A DNA stretch of 5,736 bases from positions 1 through 5,736 of the forward strand of contig JBGPLH010000219.1 of NCBI GenBank assembly GCA_041486365.1. The letters run 5' to 3'. The DNA is from JBGPLH01 sp041486365 [NCBI: Thermodesulfobacteriota bacterium] (GTDB taxonomy: Bacteria; JAUYMQ01). A model generated the notes under the pieces. That model ran no database searches, was not told the origin of the DNA, and saw nothing but the letters and a program-made list of their open reading frames with translations. Positions 1 through 5,736 of this stretch are shown here, piece after piece. Each line of letters opens with the position of its first letter. The stretch's first letter is position 1. The translations under genes were made by a program, and so were the position numbers.

Positions 1-117
1 CCCCGGCTTCGCCGGGGACCTCTGATCAGATTCTCTCGGCCCCGGCTTCGCCGGGGACCTCTGATCAGATTCTCTCGGCCCCGGCTTCGCCGGGGACCTC
101 GGGTCAGAATTTGTCGG
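1..117. repeat. Tandem 39-bp hairpin repeat, three copies
   Basis: Three head-to-tail units occupy 1-39, 40-78 and 79-117; a fourth copy begins at 118 (CCCCGGCGG) and then degenerates. Units 1 and 2 are identical. Unit 3 differs at about five positions, all outside the hairpin. Each unit starts with ccccggcttcgccgggg, a 7-bp perfect stem closing on a TTC loop. Units 1 and 2 also carry the palindrome CTGATCAG. The array touches the window edge, so its full copy number is unknown. The period is 13 codons and several frames stay open through it, but no coding signal favours any frame. It is most likely an intergenic REP-like or terminator-like array. It is not a CRISPR, because the stretches between hairpins are conserved rather than unique. 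Confidence 0.85.
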
Positions 118-131
118 CCCCGGCGGAACCG

Positions 132-160
132 TTGACTTCCCCGGTTCCCTGGGCTAGCGT
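132..160 (+). promoter_or_regulatory. Putative sigma70-type promoter of tatA
   Basis: TTGACT (132-137) matches five of six -35 consensus bases. Exactly 17 nt later TAGCGT (155-160) keeps the three most conserved -10 positions (T, A and final T). Transcription would start near 167 and leave a leader of roughly 120 nt before tatA. The spacing is ideal but the -10 box is weak, so this is a prediction from two hexamers only. Confidence 0.4.
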
Positions 161-285
161 GACGCCAGAAACCCCGCGCGAATCGGGAGCTTCGGGCGCC
201 GGCAACGGGCCCCTCCGGTTTCGGGATCAGGTGGCGCGGAGCCATTCACCGGCGCGGGGAAGGTCCCTTGGAGAAGGGGGTCGCC

Positions 286-522
286 ATGGCCGTCATCGGC
301 GGCGTCTTCGGACTGGGCGTCCCGGAGCTGCTCATCATCCTCGTGATCATCCTGGTCATCTTCGGGGCCGGAAGGCTTCCGGAGATCGCGGGATCGCTGG
401 GTAAGAGCATCAAGGCTTTCAAGAAATCGACGAAGGAGCCCGACGAGATCGACGTGACGGCGAAACCACCGTCGAGCACCGACACCCGCGAGAAGGTCGA
501 GAAGCCGCCCCAGTCGGGATGA
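286..522 (+). CDS. tatA: Sec-independent protein translocase subunit TatA
   Basis: TatA is a small inner-membrane protein that oligomerises with TatBC to carry folded twin-arginine-signal proteins across the cytoplasmic membrane. The 78-residue product has the whole family pattern: a short N-terminus with F8-G-x-G, then P13-E14 leading into a hydrophobic helix (about 13-26). A hinge G27-A-G-R-L-P32 follows, then an amphipathic helix (33-47) with the typical [11 protein letters not shown] motif, and a charged, probably disordered tail. Start choice: ATG 286 has a purine-rich AAGGGGG (274-280) five bases upstream. An in-frame TTG at 268 would add six residues (MEKGVA) and has its own GGGGAAGG, so it remains possible. 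TatB is less likely because the hinge and tail are TatA-like and the protein is short. No tatB or tatC lies in the window, so this copy is either unlinked or the rest is upstream of base 1. Confidence 0.93.
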   Translation: MAVIGGVFGLGVPELLIILVIILVIFGAGRLPEIAGSLGKSIKAFKKSTKEPDEIDVTAKPPSSTDTREKVEKPPQSG

Positions 523-549
523 GCGCGGGCAGGCAATTGATGACACGGC

Positions 550-578
550 AAGGGCCGGTCGCCATGCGATCGGCCCTT
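550..578. terminator. Bidirectional hairpin terminator between converging genes
   Basis: AAGGGCCGGTCG (550-561) pairs with CGATCGGCCCTT (567-578) across a five-base CCATG loop. This gives a 12-bp stem with a single G-T wobble. It lies in the 88-bp gap between the tatA stop (522) and the stop of the minus-strand zinc-ribbon gene (611), where a shared terminator is expected. The downstream T tract is short on the plus strand (TTTCGATT) and poor on the minus strand, so efficiency as an intrinsic terminator is uncertain even though the hairpin is clear. Confidence 0.65.
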
Positions 579-610
579 TCGATTCCGGGACATCCCTCTT
601 CGCCGCCCGC

Positions 611-2077
611 TCAGTCCGCCCGGCGGACCTCGAATCGCACGTCCGCCTGCCAGGTGGGCTGCGGGGCAAAGAGAATCAGGAAGCCGCTCTGCCCCTCCGC
701 GGGCAGGGGCGTCGTCGAGGTGAGACTGCCGGAATCCGCATCGAGCTTGCCGGAGAGGGCGGCAAGCGGGCCGAGCCGCGCCGTGCGGCGCTGAAGCGCG
801 CGACCGCTCCGATCGACGAGCACGCCGTCGAGGACCCAGGCTCCCTTCGGCGGCGCCGACCAGCGCGCCCTGCCGGTGACGACGTACAGCGGCGCGGCGC
901 CCTGGCGCCCGACACGGCGGCCTGAAAGATCCTCGAGCCGCAGCGCTGCCTCGCCGCGCGCCGCGCCCCCGGGCCGCACGACCGCGGGGGTCCGCGCGAG
1001 CGGACCTTCGGGAGCGTAGAGCGTGAGCGCGCTCACAAGGGCGATCAGCAAACCGACCGCGAGTGACCCGGCGAGCGTGGCGATGGGGGGCAGGCGGAGC
1101 GGCGGCCGTATCGGGCGCCCGGCCGACGGCATGGGGAGCGAGAGCGACGCATCCGTGAGGATCAGGGGGCGCTTGGCGCTCCGCAGCGCGGACGGGTGCG
1201 CGCGAGAGAAGGCCCTCTGGGCGACATGCGGTCTCGATCCCGACGCGGGCCCGCCCTCGACATGCTGGTCCGAGCCGGGCGAGAGCCGACTTTCAAGGGG
1301 CTGTCCCTGGCTGGGGGAGTGGGGACTCTGGGAAGACACGGGCCGGGCCAGCTCCAGTACGGACTCGGCGTTCGCCCCCGGTTCCGAGAACGCTTGCTGG
1401 ACTTTACTCGGGGAGGCGTCCCGTCCCCCCCTCATCTTGGGCCGCTCCATGTCGAGCTCGAGGGGCTCGCTCTCCCGCGGGCCCTCCACCTCTTCGCTCG
1501 CCCTCAGGGCGTCGTCGACGGAAGCGGGCCTGCTCTCCGTGAAGGAGAGGTGATCCCAGTCGAAGTCCTCGCTCCTCTCCCTGGGATCGCTCGCGGCGAG
1601 CCCGACGATGGGAATTGGCTCCGGAGGAGATCCGTCCGCATCGACGTCGGACGGCGCACCGAAGAGATCTTCCGCGCGCCCGGACCGCTTTCCCCCTTCC
1701 CCCTGGTTCATCTCGGGGGCTGCGGGCGCCTCCGGAGCGCGAAGGGCCGCATCGACCGCACGATCGATCTCGTCGGGATCGAGCGGCCCGATGGGAGTTT
1801 CCACCGAAGGCGCGCCGAAGACCACTTCCTCCGGCGCGGGCGCATTGGCGGCGGACCCGTCAGCGAACTCGGCGACGAACTCGGCGACGGACTCGGCGGC
1901 GGACTCGGCGGCGGAAGCAGGGGACTCGATCGACGCCGATTCGGCCTCCGCGGGTGAGAGCGGTTTCAGCTCGAAGGTGTGCTGGCACTTCGAGCAGCGC
2001 AGCTTCACCCCGGCGGACCGTAGGCGCCTGCCATCGAGCTTGAAGCGCGTGTGGCAATTTTCGCAGGAGACGATCAT
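611..2077 (-). CDS. Zinc-ribbon, single-pass membrane protein with DUF3426-like C-terminus
   Basis: The 488-residue product begins with a zinc ribbon of the MJ0042 type: C5-x2-C8, then C28-x2-C31, in a context typical of that family (TRFKLDGRRL... KLRCSKCQHTF). Residues 40-325 are an acidic, Pro/Ser/Ala-rich linker of low complexity, probably disordered. One membrane helix follows (about 332-354), with Arg-rich flanks before it, which places the zinc ribbon and linker in the cytoplasm. The C-terminal domain (about 375-488) contains LYVVTGRARW, a GVLVDRSGRAL segment and a final FEVRRAD. This beta-rich pattern resembles the DUF3426 domain that often pairs with this ribbon in Deltaproteobacteria; that match is from memory. 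Function is unknown; membrane-anchored sensing or scaffolding is a guess. ATG 2077 is chosen because the ribbon starts immediately after it. Its Shine-Dalgarno is weak (AGCGGAA). It converges with tatA and diverges from the ATPase operon. Confidence 0.85.
   Translation of the reverse strand: MIVSCENCHTRFKLDGRRLRSAGVKLRCSKCQHTFELKPLSPAEAESASIESPASAAESAAESVAEFVAEFADGSAANAPAPEEVVFGAPSVETPIGPLDPDEIDRAVDAALRAPEAPAAPEMNQGEGGKRSGRAEDLFGAPSDVDADGSPPEPIPIVGLAASDPRERSEDFDWDHLSFTESRPASVDDALRASEEVEGPRESEPLELDMERPKMRGGRDASPSKVQQAFSEPGANAESVLELARPVSSQSPHSPSQGQPLESRLSPGSDQHVEGGPASGSRPHVAQRAFSRAHPSALRSAKRPLILTDASLSLPMPSAGRPIRPPLRLPPIATLAGSLAVGLLIALVSALTLYAPEGPLARTPAVVRPGGAARGEAALRLEDLSGRRVGRQGAAPLYVVTGRARWSAPPKGAWVLDGVLVDRSGRALQRRTARLGPLAALSGKLDADSGSLTSTTPLPAEGQSGFLILFAPQPTWQADVRFEVRRAD
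1865..1912. repeat. 12-bp tandem repeat inside the zinc-ribbon gene
   Basis: Four consecutive 12-bp units lie here: two of GAACTCGGCGAC, then two of GGACTCGGCGGC (plus-strand reading). On the coding minus strand they give residues 56-71 of the linker, AAES twice then VAEF twice. Because the unit is a multiple of three, copy-number change by slippage would alter linker length without breaking the frame. Confidence 0.8.
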
Positions 2078-2101
2078 ATTCCGCTGTCGCGCATGAGCAG
2101 G

Positions 2102-2117
2102 GCCGGCAAGCGCCGGC
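2102..2117. repeat. Short GC hairpin in leader of zinc-ribbon gene
   Basis: GCCGGC occurs twice (2102-2107 and 2112-2117) around a four-base AAGC loop, giving a 6-bp GC-only stem. It lies about 25 nt upstream of the minus-strand start at 2077, so it would fold in that gene's leader if transcription starts further upstream. In DNA this rich in G and C such a hairpin can arise by chance. Confidence 0.3.
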
Positions 2118-2166
2118 AGGCCCCCGGGCAGGGGTTTCCCCCCGGATTCCCCAATTTCGCCGATGG

Positions 2167-2205
2167 CCTTATGGATCGGTCGCTGTTGCCGGATTCTTTA
2201 TAAGG
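2167..2205. promoter_or_regulatory. Inverted repeat with TATA-like box in divergent intergenic region
   Basis: CCTTAT (2167-2172) and ATAAGG (2200-2205) form a 6-bp inverted repeat with 27 bases between the arms. An inner CGG (2177-2179) and CCG (2189-2191) could pair as well. The right arm overlaps TTTATAAG (2197-2204), the only AT-rich patch near the operon and a candidate -10 box about 50 nt before the first ATPase start. The hexamer 17 bases upstream (TCGGTC) is a poor -35, so either an activator or an alternative sigma factor is involved, or this is not the promoter. Confidence 0.3.
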
Positions 2206-2253
2206 ACGCCTCTCCGACCGCGTGGGCCGCCGAGGGGTTCAGGGGATGGCACG

Positions 2254-3279
2254 ATGGCAGCTTCCCTCCTGGACATGCGCCTTCTGCTCGTCACGGGGAA
2301 GGGCGGCGTCGGGAAAACCACGGTCTGCGCCTCCCTGGCGCTCCAGGCCGCCAAGCGCGGAAAGCGCGTGCTCCTCGTGGAGGTGGCCCCCCGCGAGCAC
2401 TTCACCCGGCTCCTGGGCGCACCGGAGGGCGGCCACACCGAGCACCCGGTCGCCGAGAACGTCTGGGCGCTCAACCTCGACCCGGTGCTCGCGCTGGAGG
2501 AGTACCTCCAGACACAGCTTCACGTCCGGGCCGTCGTCCGGATGATCATGGGCAACCCGGTCTTCCGGCGGCTCGTGAACGTGGCCCCGGGCTGGCGCGA
2601 CCTCATCACGCTGGGTAAGGTCTGGCACCTCGAGCGCCAGCAGGATCCCCGCACCGGCCGCCCGAAGTACGACATCTTCATCGTCGACGCCCCCGCGACG
2701 GGGCAGGGGCTCGGTTTCCTGCGCACGCCCCAGGCCTTCGTCGAGGCGGTGCGGTTCGGCCCCGCCAAGACCCACAGCGAGTGGGTGCGTGACCTGATCG
2801 AGGATCCGGCGCGCACGCGGCTCATCCTGGTGACGCTCCCGGAGGAGCTTCCGGTGAACGAGACGATCGAGATGGCGCGCGCGCTGCGCGAAAGGATCCG
2901 GGTCCCCTTCGAGCACGTGGTGGTGAACGCCGTCGCGCCCAAGCTCTTCACCGACCGGGAGGCGAAGGAGCTCAGGGCGCTGGGGGAGGATAGGGATCGC
3001 TCGTCGCTCCTCGCATCCGCGCTCGGGGACGATGCGCGGCTCGAGGACCTGCTCGGCGCCGCCGACGCCGCGATGAGCCGGCGCGCGCTTCACGAGCATC
3101 ACCTCCGGCGCCTGCGTGCCCACCTCGGCCGCCCCGCCCGGGGCGGCGCCGCGAATCAGGCGGCGAAGACGCTGATCGAGCTCCCGTTCATCTACCGTTC
3201 GTCGCTCTCCATCGATGACCTGCGCGGCCTCGGGGAGATCCTCGAGACCGGTGGAAAGGGGCCCTCCGGTGCGACTTGA
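2254..3279 (+). CDS. Get3/ArsA-family ATPase, Rv3679 (BagA)-like subunit
   Basis: The 341-residue cytosolic P-loop ATPase has a full deviant Walker A, TGKGGVGKTT (14-23), with signature lysine K16 and catalytic-loop K21. After strand 2, where Get3 and ArsA have STDPA, it reads LVEVAPREHF (41-50), so the switch I aspartate is replaced by A45. Switch II is intact in part, VDAPATG (144-150) with D145. The later TLPEELPVNETIEM (194-207) matches the family's adenine-side loop. There is no CxxC zinc motif and no ArsA-type metal-site cysteines. From memory, mycobacterial Rv3679 shows the same GKGG(x)GK plus LLVEV pattern, so I place it in that group rather than with arsenite pumps. Start: ATG 2254 has AGGGGA (2241-2246) seven bases upstream; M8 is the alternative. 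Its end overlaps the next gene by 11 nt. Likely role: non-hydrolysing partner in a heterodimer that handles membrane-protein clients (inferred). Confidence 0.88.
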   Translation: MAASLLDMRLLLVTGKGGVGKTTVCASLALQAAKRGKRVLLVEVAPREHFTRLLGAPEGGHTEHPVAENVWALNLDPVLALEEYLQTQLHVRAVVRMIMGNPVFRRLVNVAPGWRDLITLGKVWHLERQQDPRTGRPKYDIFIVDAPATGQGLGFLRTPQAFVEAVRFGPAKTHSEWVRDLIEDPARTRLILVTLPEELPVNETIEMARALRERIRVPFEHVVVNAVAPKLFTDREAKELRALGEDRDRSSLLASALGDDARLEDLLGAADAAMSRRALHEHHLRRLRAHLGRPARGGAANQAAKTLIELPFIYRSSLSIDDLRGLGEILETGGKGPSGAT

Positions 3280-4468
3280 GTCGCTCCTCGAGGAGAAGCG
3301 GATCGTCGTGTGCTGCGGGAGCGGCGGCGTGGGGAAGACCACCATCGCGGCGGCCCTGGCGATCCGGGCCGCGGCGTCGGGGCGCCGCACGCTGGTGCTC
3401 ACCATCGATCCCGCGCGCCGGCTCGCCAACGCGCTCGGCGTCTCGGTGCTCGGCAACGAGGTGCGGAAGATCCCGCCGCGCAAGTTCGCCGCGGCGGGCA
3501 TCCCCCTGAAGGGGGAGCTGCACGCCATGATGCTGGACACCAAGCGCACCTTCGACGATATCGTGGAGCGCTTCGCGCCGAGCGAGGATATCCGCGACGC
3601 GATCCTCGGGAATGCGATCTACCAGCAGCTCTCCGACACCCTGGCGGGCAGCCGGGAGTACATGGCGATGGAAAAGCTCTACGAGCTCCACGCCGAGGGG
3701 GGCTACGACCTGATCGTGCTCGATACGCCGCCCACGAAGCACGCGCTGGATTTCCTCGATGCCCCCGACCGGATCATGGACTTTCTCGGCGGCGGCGTGG
3801 TGCGCCTCATGGTGAAGCCCTACCTGCTCGCGGGCCGGGTCGGCTTCAAGGTCTTCCGGCGTGGAGCATCGGGCGTCTTCTCCATCCTCGAGAAGGTGAC
3901 GGGAATGGAGTTCCTGAAGGATCTTTCGGACTTCATCCTTTCCTTCGAAGGGTTGTACGATGGGTTCCGGCAGCGGGCCCGGCGGGTGAAGGCGCTGCTC
4001 GGGCAGGAGGGGACCGGCTTCGTCCTCGTGACCGCTCCCGAGCGGCTCGTGCTGGAGGAGGCGATCTTCTTCTACGAGCAACTCGTGGCCCACAAAATGC
4101 GTGTGGACGCGGTCATCGTGAACAAGGTCCACCTGGCGGCCGGGCACCGGTTCCGCGACTCGGCCTCCCGGCGCCGCGCGCAGGAGTCGGAGGCCGCGCT
4201 GTCCCCCGAGCGGATCGGACGGCTCGCGGGACGGATGGCGGAGGCGCTGGGCGACCCGGCCTTTCGATCCACCGCGGAGAAGCTCCTGCGCAACCTGGTC
4301 CAGCACCAGGTGCTCGCGGGGATGGACGCCCGCAACATCGAGGTCCTGCGGGGGCCACTGGGCGACGGCGTGGGTTTCGTGGAGGTGCCGCTGCTTCCGA
4401 TCGACGTGCACGACTTCGAGGGACTCCAGCTCCTGAACGATCATCTGTTCCAGGCCCAGGCGGCCTGA
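3269..4468 (+). CDS. Get3/ArsA-family ATPase, Rv3680 (BagB)-like subunit
   Basis: The 399-residue P-loop ATPase starts RIVVCCGSGGVGKTTIAAAL (11-30). S18 stands where the signature lysine of GKGGVGKT should be, while K23 is kept. Switch I is intact: LTIDPARRLANALG (44-57) with D47. Switch II is LDTPPTKHALDF (151-162) with D152, and TAPERLVLEEA (255-265) is the adenine-side loop. GELHAMMLDTKRTFD and AGSREYMAMEKL strongly recall mycobacterial Rv3680 (from memory). Residues about 163-235 are helical and rich in hydrophobics, in the position where Get3 forms its client groove. GTG 3269 is chosen over the upstream in-frame ATG 3215 because GGAAAGG (3253-3259) sits before it and the extra 18 residues look non-native. 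The start lies inside the end of the preceding gene, indicating translational coupling. It probably forms a heterodimer with that product and supplies the working ATP site. Confidence 0.9.
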   Translation: MRLESLLEEKRIVVCCGSGGVGKTTIAAALAIRAAASGRRTLVLTIDPARRLANALGVSVLGNEVRKIPPRKFAAAGIPLKGELHAMMLDTKRTFDDIVERFAPSEDIRDAILGNAIYQQLSDTLAGSREYMAMEKLYELHAEGGYDLIVLDTPPTKHALDFLDAPDRIMDFLGGGVVRLMVKPYLLAGRVGFKVFRRGASGVFSILEKVTGMEFLKDLSDFILSFEGLYDGFRQRARRVKALLGQEGTGFVLVTAPERLVLEEAIFFYEQLVAHKMRVDAVIVNKVHLAAGHRFRDSASRRRAQESEAALSPERIGRLAGRMAEALGDPAFRSTAEKLLRNLVQHQVLAGMDARNIEVLRGPLGDGVGFVEVPLLPIDVHDFEGLQLLNDHLFQAQAA

Positions 4469-4484
4469 GGACCCGGACGGACCC

Positions 4485-5669
4485 ATGGCCCGCCAGATGC
4501 GAATCATCCTGTACACGGGCAAGGGAGGCGTCGGAAAGACAACCCTCTCGGCGATGACGGCCGTGCGCGCCGCGCAGCTCGGCCACCGCACGATCGTGAT
4601 CTCCACGGACGCCGCCCACAGCCTCGCCGACTCGCTGGACGTGCCGATCGGCCCCGAGCCCACGAAGGTGGCCGAGAACCTCTGGGCCCAGGAGCTCGAC
4701 GTGAACCGCGAGCTCTTCCTCCACTGGGACAAGATCCACCGGTACCTGACCGACTTCCTCCGGCGGCAGGGCTTCGAGGACGTGATCGCGGAGGAGATGG
4801 CCATCCTCCCCGGCATGGAGGAGCTCTTCAGCCTCCTCAAGCTCAAGGAGTACTCCGAGTCGGGGGAGTACGATCTCGCGGTGATCGACTGCGCGCCGAC
4901 GGGGAGCACCGTGCGCATGCTCTCCTTTCCGGAGGTGGCGGGCTGGTACATGGACCGGCTCTTCCACATCGAGAAGAAGATCATGAAGGCCATCAAGCCC
5001 ATGGCCGAGCGCATCGTGCGCGTGCCGCTCCCCACGGACGAGGTGTACGACAACGTCGAGCGGATCTACGGGCGGCTCAAGGGGATGAAGGAGCTGCTCA
5101 GCGATCCGCAGCACACCTCGATCCGGCTCGTGATCAACCCGGAGCGGATGGTGATCAAGGAGAGCCAGCGTGCCCTCACGTACCTCTCGCTGTACGGGTT
5201 CCCCGTCGACGCCGTCTTCGCGAACCGGATCCTCCCGCCCAGCGTCGACGACACGTACCTCGCGGGCTGGCGCGATATCCAGGCCGAGCACATGAAGACG
5301 GCGCACGCGTGCTTCTCACCGATCCCGATCTTCGAGGTTCCCATGTTCCCCCGGGAGATCGGCGGGCTCGAATTCCTCGCGGAGGCCGCACGGGGCGTAT
5401 TCAGCGAAGGAGACCCCACCGACGTCCACTACAAGGAGAAGGTGATCGAGATCGCCAAGAAGAACGGGGAGTACCGGATGAGCATCCACCTGCCCTTCGC
5501 GGAGAAGGGAAACGTGGAGCTGTGGGTGAAGGGGGACGATCTCACTATCCGGGTGGACCAGGTGAAGCGGTCGATCCGGCTCCCCCGGGCGCTCAGCGGC
5601 AGGGCCGTCCGGAGCGCGAAGCTCGAGAACGGGCGCTTCGCGATCATCTTCGAGGGAGGAGCCGGATGA
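4485..5669 (+). CDS. Get3/ArsA-family ATPase with C-terminal HSP20-like domain (Get3d-like)
   Basis: The 394-residue product has all ATPase motifs intact: Walker A TGKGGVGKTT (11-20) with K13 and K18, switch I STDAAHSL (40-47) with D42, switch II IDCAPTGST (134-142) with D135, and the adenine-side loop NPERMVIKESQRA (218-230). After the NTPase fold, residues 328-390 (GEYRMSIHLPF... VELWVKGDDLTIRV... LENGRFAIIFEG) form a small beta-rich HSP20/alpha-crystallin-like domain, as in Pfam ArsA_HSP20 and Get3d proteins. Only C136 and C276 are present, so there is no CxxC zinc clasp as in eukaryotic Get3. Start ATG 4485 follows the previous stop by 16 nt; its Shine-Dalgarno is weak (GAGGA at 4467-4471, distant), and M5 is an alternative. 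It can plausibly work as a homodimer, unlike its two degenerate neighbours. Role inferred: ATP-driven chaperone or targeting factor for hydrophobic clients. Confidence 0.92.
   Translation: MARQMRIILYTGKGGVGKTTLSAMTAVRAAQLGHRTIVISTDAAHSLADSLDVPIGPEPTKVAENLWAQELDVNRELFLHWDKIHRYLTDFLRRQGFEDVIAEEMAILPGMEELFSLLKLKEYSESGEYDLAVIDCAPTGSTVRMLSFPEVAGWYMDRLFHIEKKIMKAIKPMAERIVRVPLPTDEVYDNVERIYGRLKGMKELLSDPQHTSIRLVINPERMVIKESQRALTYLSLYGFPVDAVFANRILPPSVDDTYLAGWRDIQAEHMKTAHACFSPIPIFEVPMFPREIGGLEFLAEAARGVFSEGDPTDVHYKEKVIEIAKKNGEYRMSIHLPFAEKGNVELWVKGDDLTIRVDQVKRSIRLPRALSGRAVRSAKLENGRFAIIFEGGAG
5466..5654 (+). other. HSP20/alpha-crystallin-like domain of the third ATPase
   Basis: This encodes residues 328-390, separated from the NTPase core by a charged helix (about 315-327). 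It shows alternating strands with LPF, LWVKGDDLTIRVD and RSIRLPRAL, the last like the RxxxLP element of small heat-shock proteins. Known examples of this fusion are the Get3d-type proteins of cyanobacteria, Chlorobi and plastids. Confidence 0.75.
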
Positions 5670-5736
5670 CCGCCCGCAAACGGGAGGGCGTCTCCGCGTC
5701 GGTCGCGGAGATCGTGGAGGCGCGCTGGGAGGAGGG
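5666..5736 (+). CDS. Start of a fourth operon gene, product unknown (truncated by window)
   Basis: ATG 5666 overlaps the preceding TGA stop in an ATGA arrangement and has a strong GGGAGGAG (5654-5661) five bases upstream. Only 23 complete codons are visible, beginning MTARKREGVSASVAEIVEAR, a basic start leading into an amphipathic stretch. I do not recognise it. Its coupling to the HSP20-domain ATPase suggests it belongs to the same module. Confidence 0.7.
   Translation, partial: MTARKREGVSASVAEIVEARWEE

Noticed and set aside
1-117. CRISPR array
   Set aside because: The hairpin motif recurs every 39 bp, but the intervening sequence is identical or near-identical between units rather than unique, and no cas gene is present.
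3-404. Plus-strand frame open from the window start through the repeat array into tatA, encoding a 13-residue repeat
   Set aside because: It overlaps tatA out of frame and ends inside it. Several frames on both strands are also open through the repeat, so openness carries no information.
1196-1957. 253-codon plus-strand open frame opposite the zinc-ribbon gene
   Set aside because: The minus strand holds a clear CxxC-CxxC ribbon and a membrane helix in one long frame. The plus-strand translation has no domain and is Arg/Gly-rich.
2239-3549. 436-codon open frame on the minus strand opposite the first ATPase
   Set aside because: It is antisense to conserved P-loop motifs and has no domain of its own; it is a GC-driven shadow.
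3188-5053. 621-codon open frame on the minus strand across the second and third ATPase genes
   Set aside because: It is antisense to two well-supported ATPase genes, crosses their boundary, and its translation is low-complexity (Arg/His/Ser-rich) with no recognisable domain. Long antisense frames are expected at this GC content.
2254-5669. Arsenite-pump (ArsA) resistance operon
   Set aside because: None of the three ATPases shows the metal-site cysteines or the duplicated two-half architecture of classical ArsA, and no arsB, arsR or arsD is seen. ArsA-family names reflect the fold only.

Overview
This is a GC-rich bacterial window with dense, tightly packed genes. GC-ending codons, a zinc-ribbon/single-TM protein of a type common in Myxococcota and other former Deltaproteobacteria, and a TatA with an uninterrupted [15 protein letters not shown] membrane segment suggest that kind of organism. 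A related high-GC lineage (for example Binatota or Eisenbacteria) cannot be excluded. No RNA gene, CRISPR array or insertion sequence was seen.

Layout: (i) 1-117 holds three head-to-tail 39-bp units, each carrying a GC-rich hairpin. (ii) A sigma70-like promoter (132-160) precedes tatA (286-522, +), the pore/docking subunit of the twin-arginine translocase. (iii) A 12-bp-stem hairpin (550-578) lies between the converging ends of tatA and a minus-strand gene (611-2077). That gene encodes an N-terminal zinc ribbon, a long disordered linker, one membrane helix and a small C-terminal domain. (iv) A 176-bp divergent intergenic region (2078-2253) follows. (v) From 2254 to the window end runs a plus-strand operon of three consecutive Get3/ArsA-family ATPases, followed by the first codons of a fourth gene.

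The operon is the interesting part. The first ATPase resembles mycobacterial Rv3679 (BagA), the second Rv3680 (BagB), and the third is a Get3 with a C-terminal HSP20/alpha-crystallin-like domain, as in the Get3d/ArsA_HSP20 group. The first two carry complementary active-site defects. The first keeps the signature lysine of the deviant Walker A motif but lacks the switch I aspartate; the second has the aspartate but a serine in place of the lysine. This predicts an obligate heterodimer with one working composite ATP site. The genes overlap or nearly abut (11-nt overlap, 16-nt gap, ATGA overlap), so the products are probably made together. I infer a membrane-protein targeting or chaperone module; clients and partners cannot be read from this window, and no ars efflux gene is seen.
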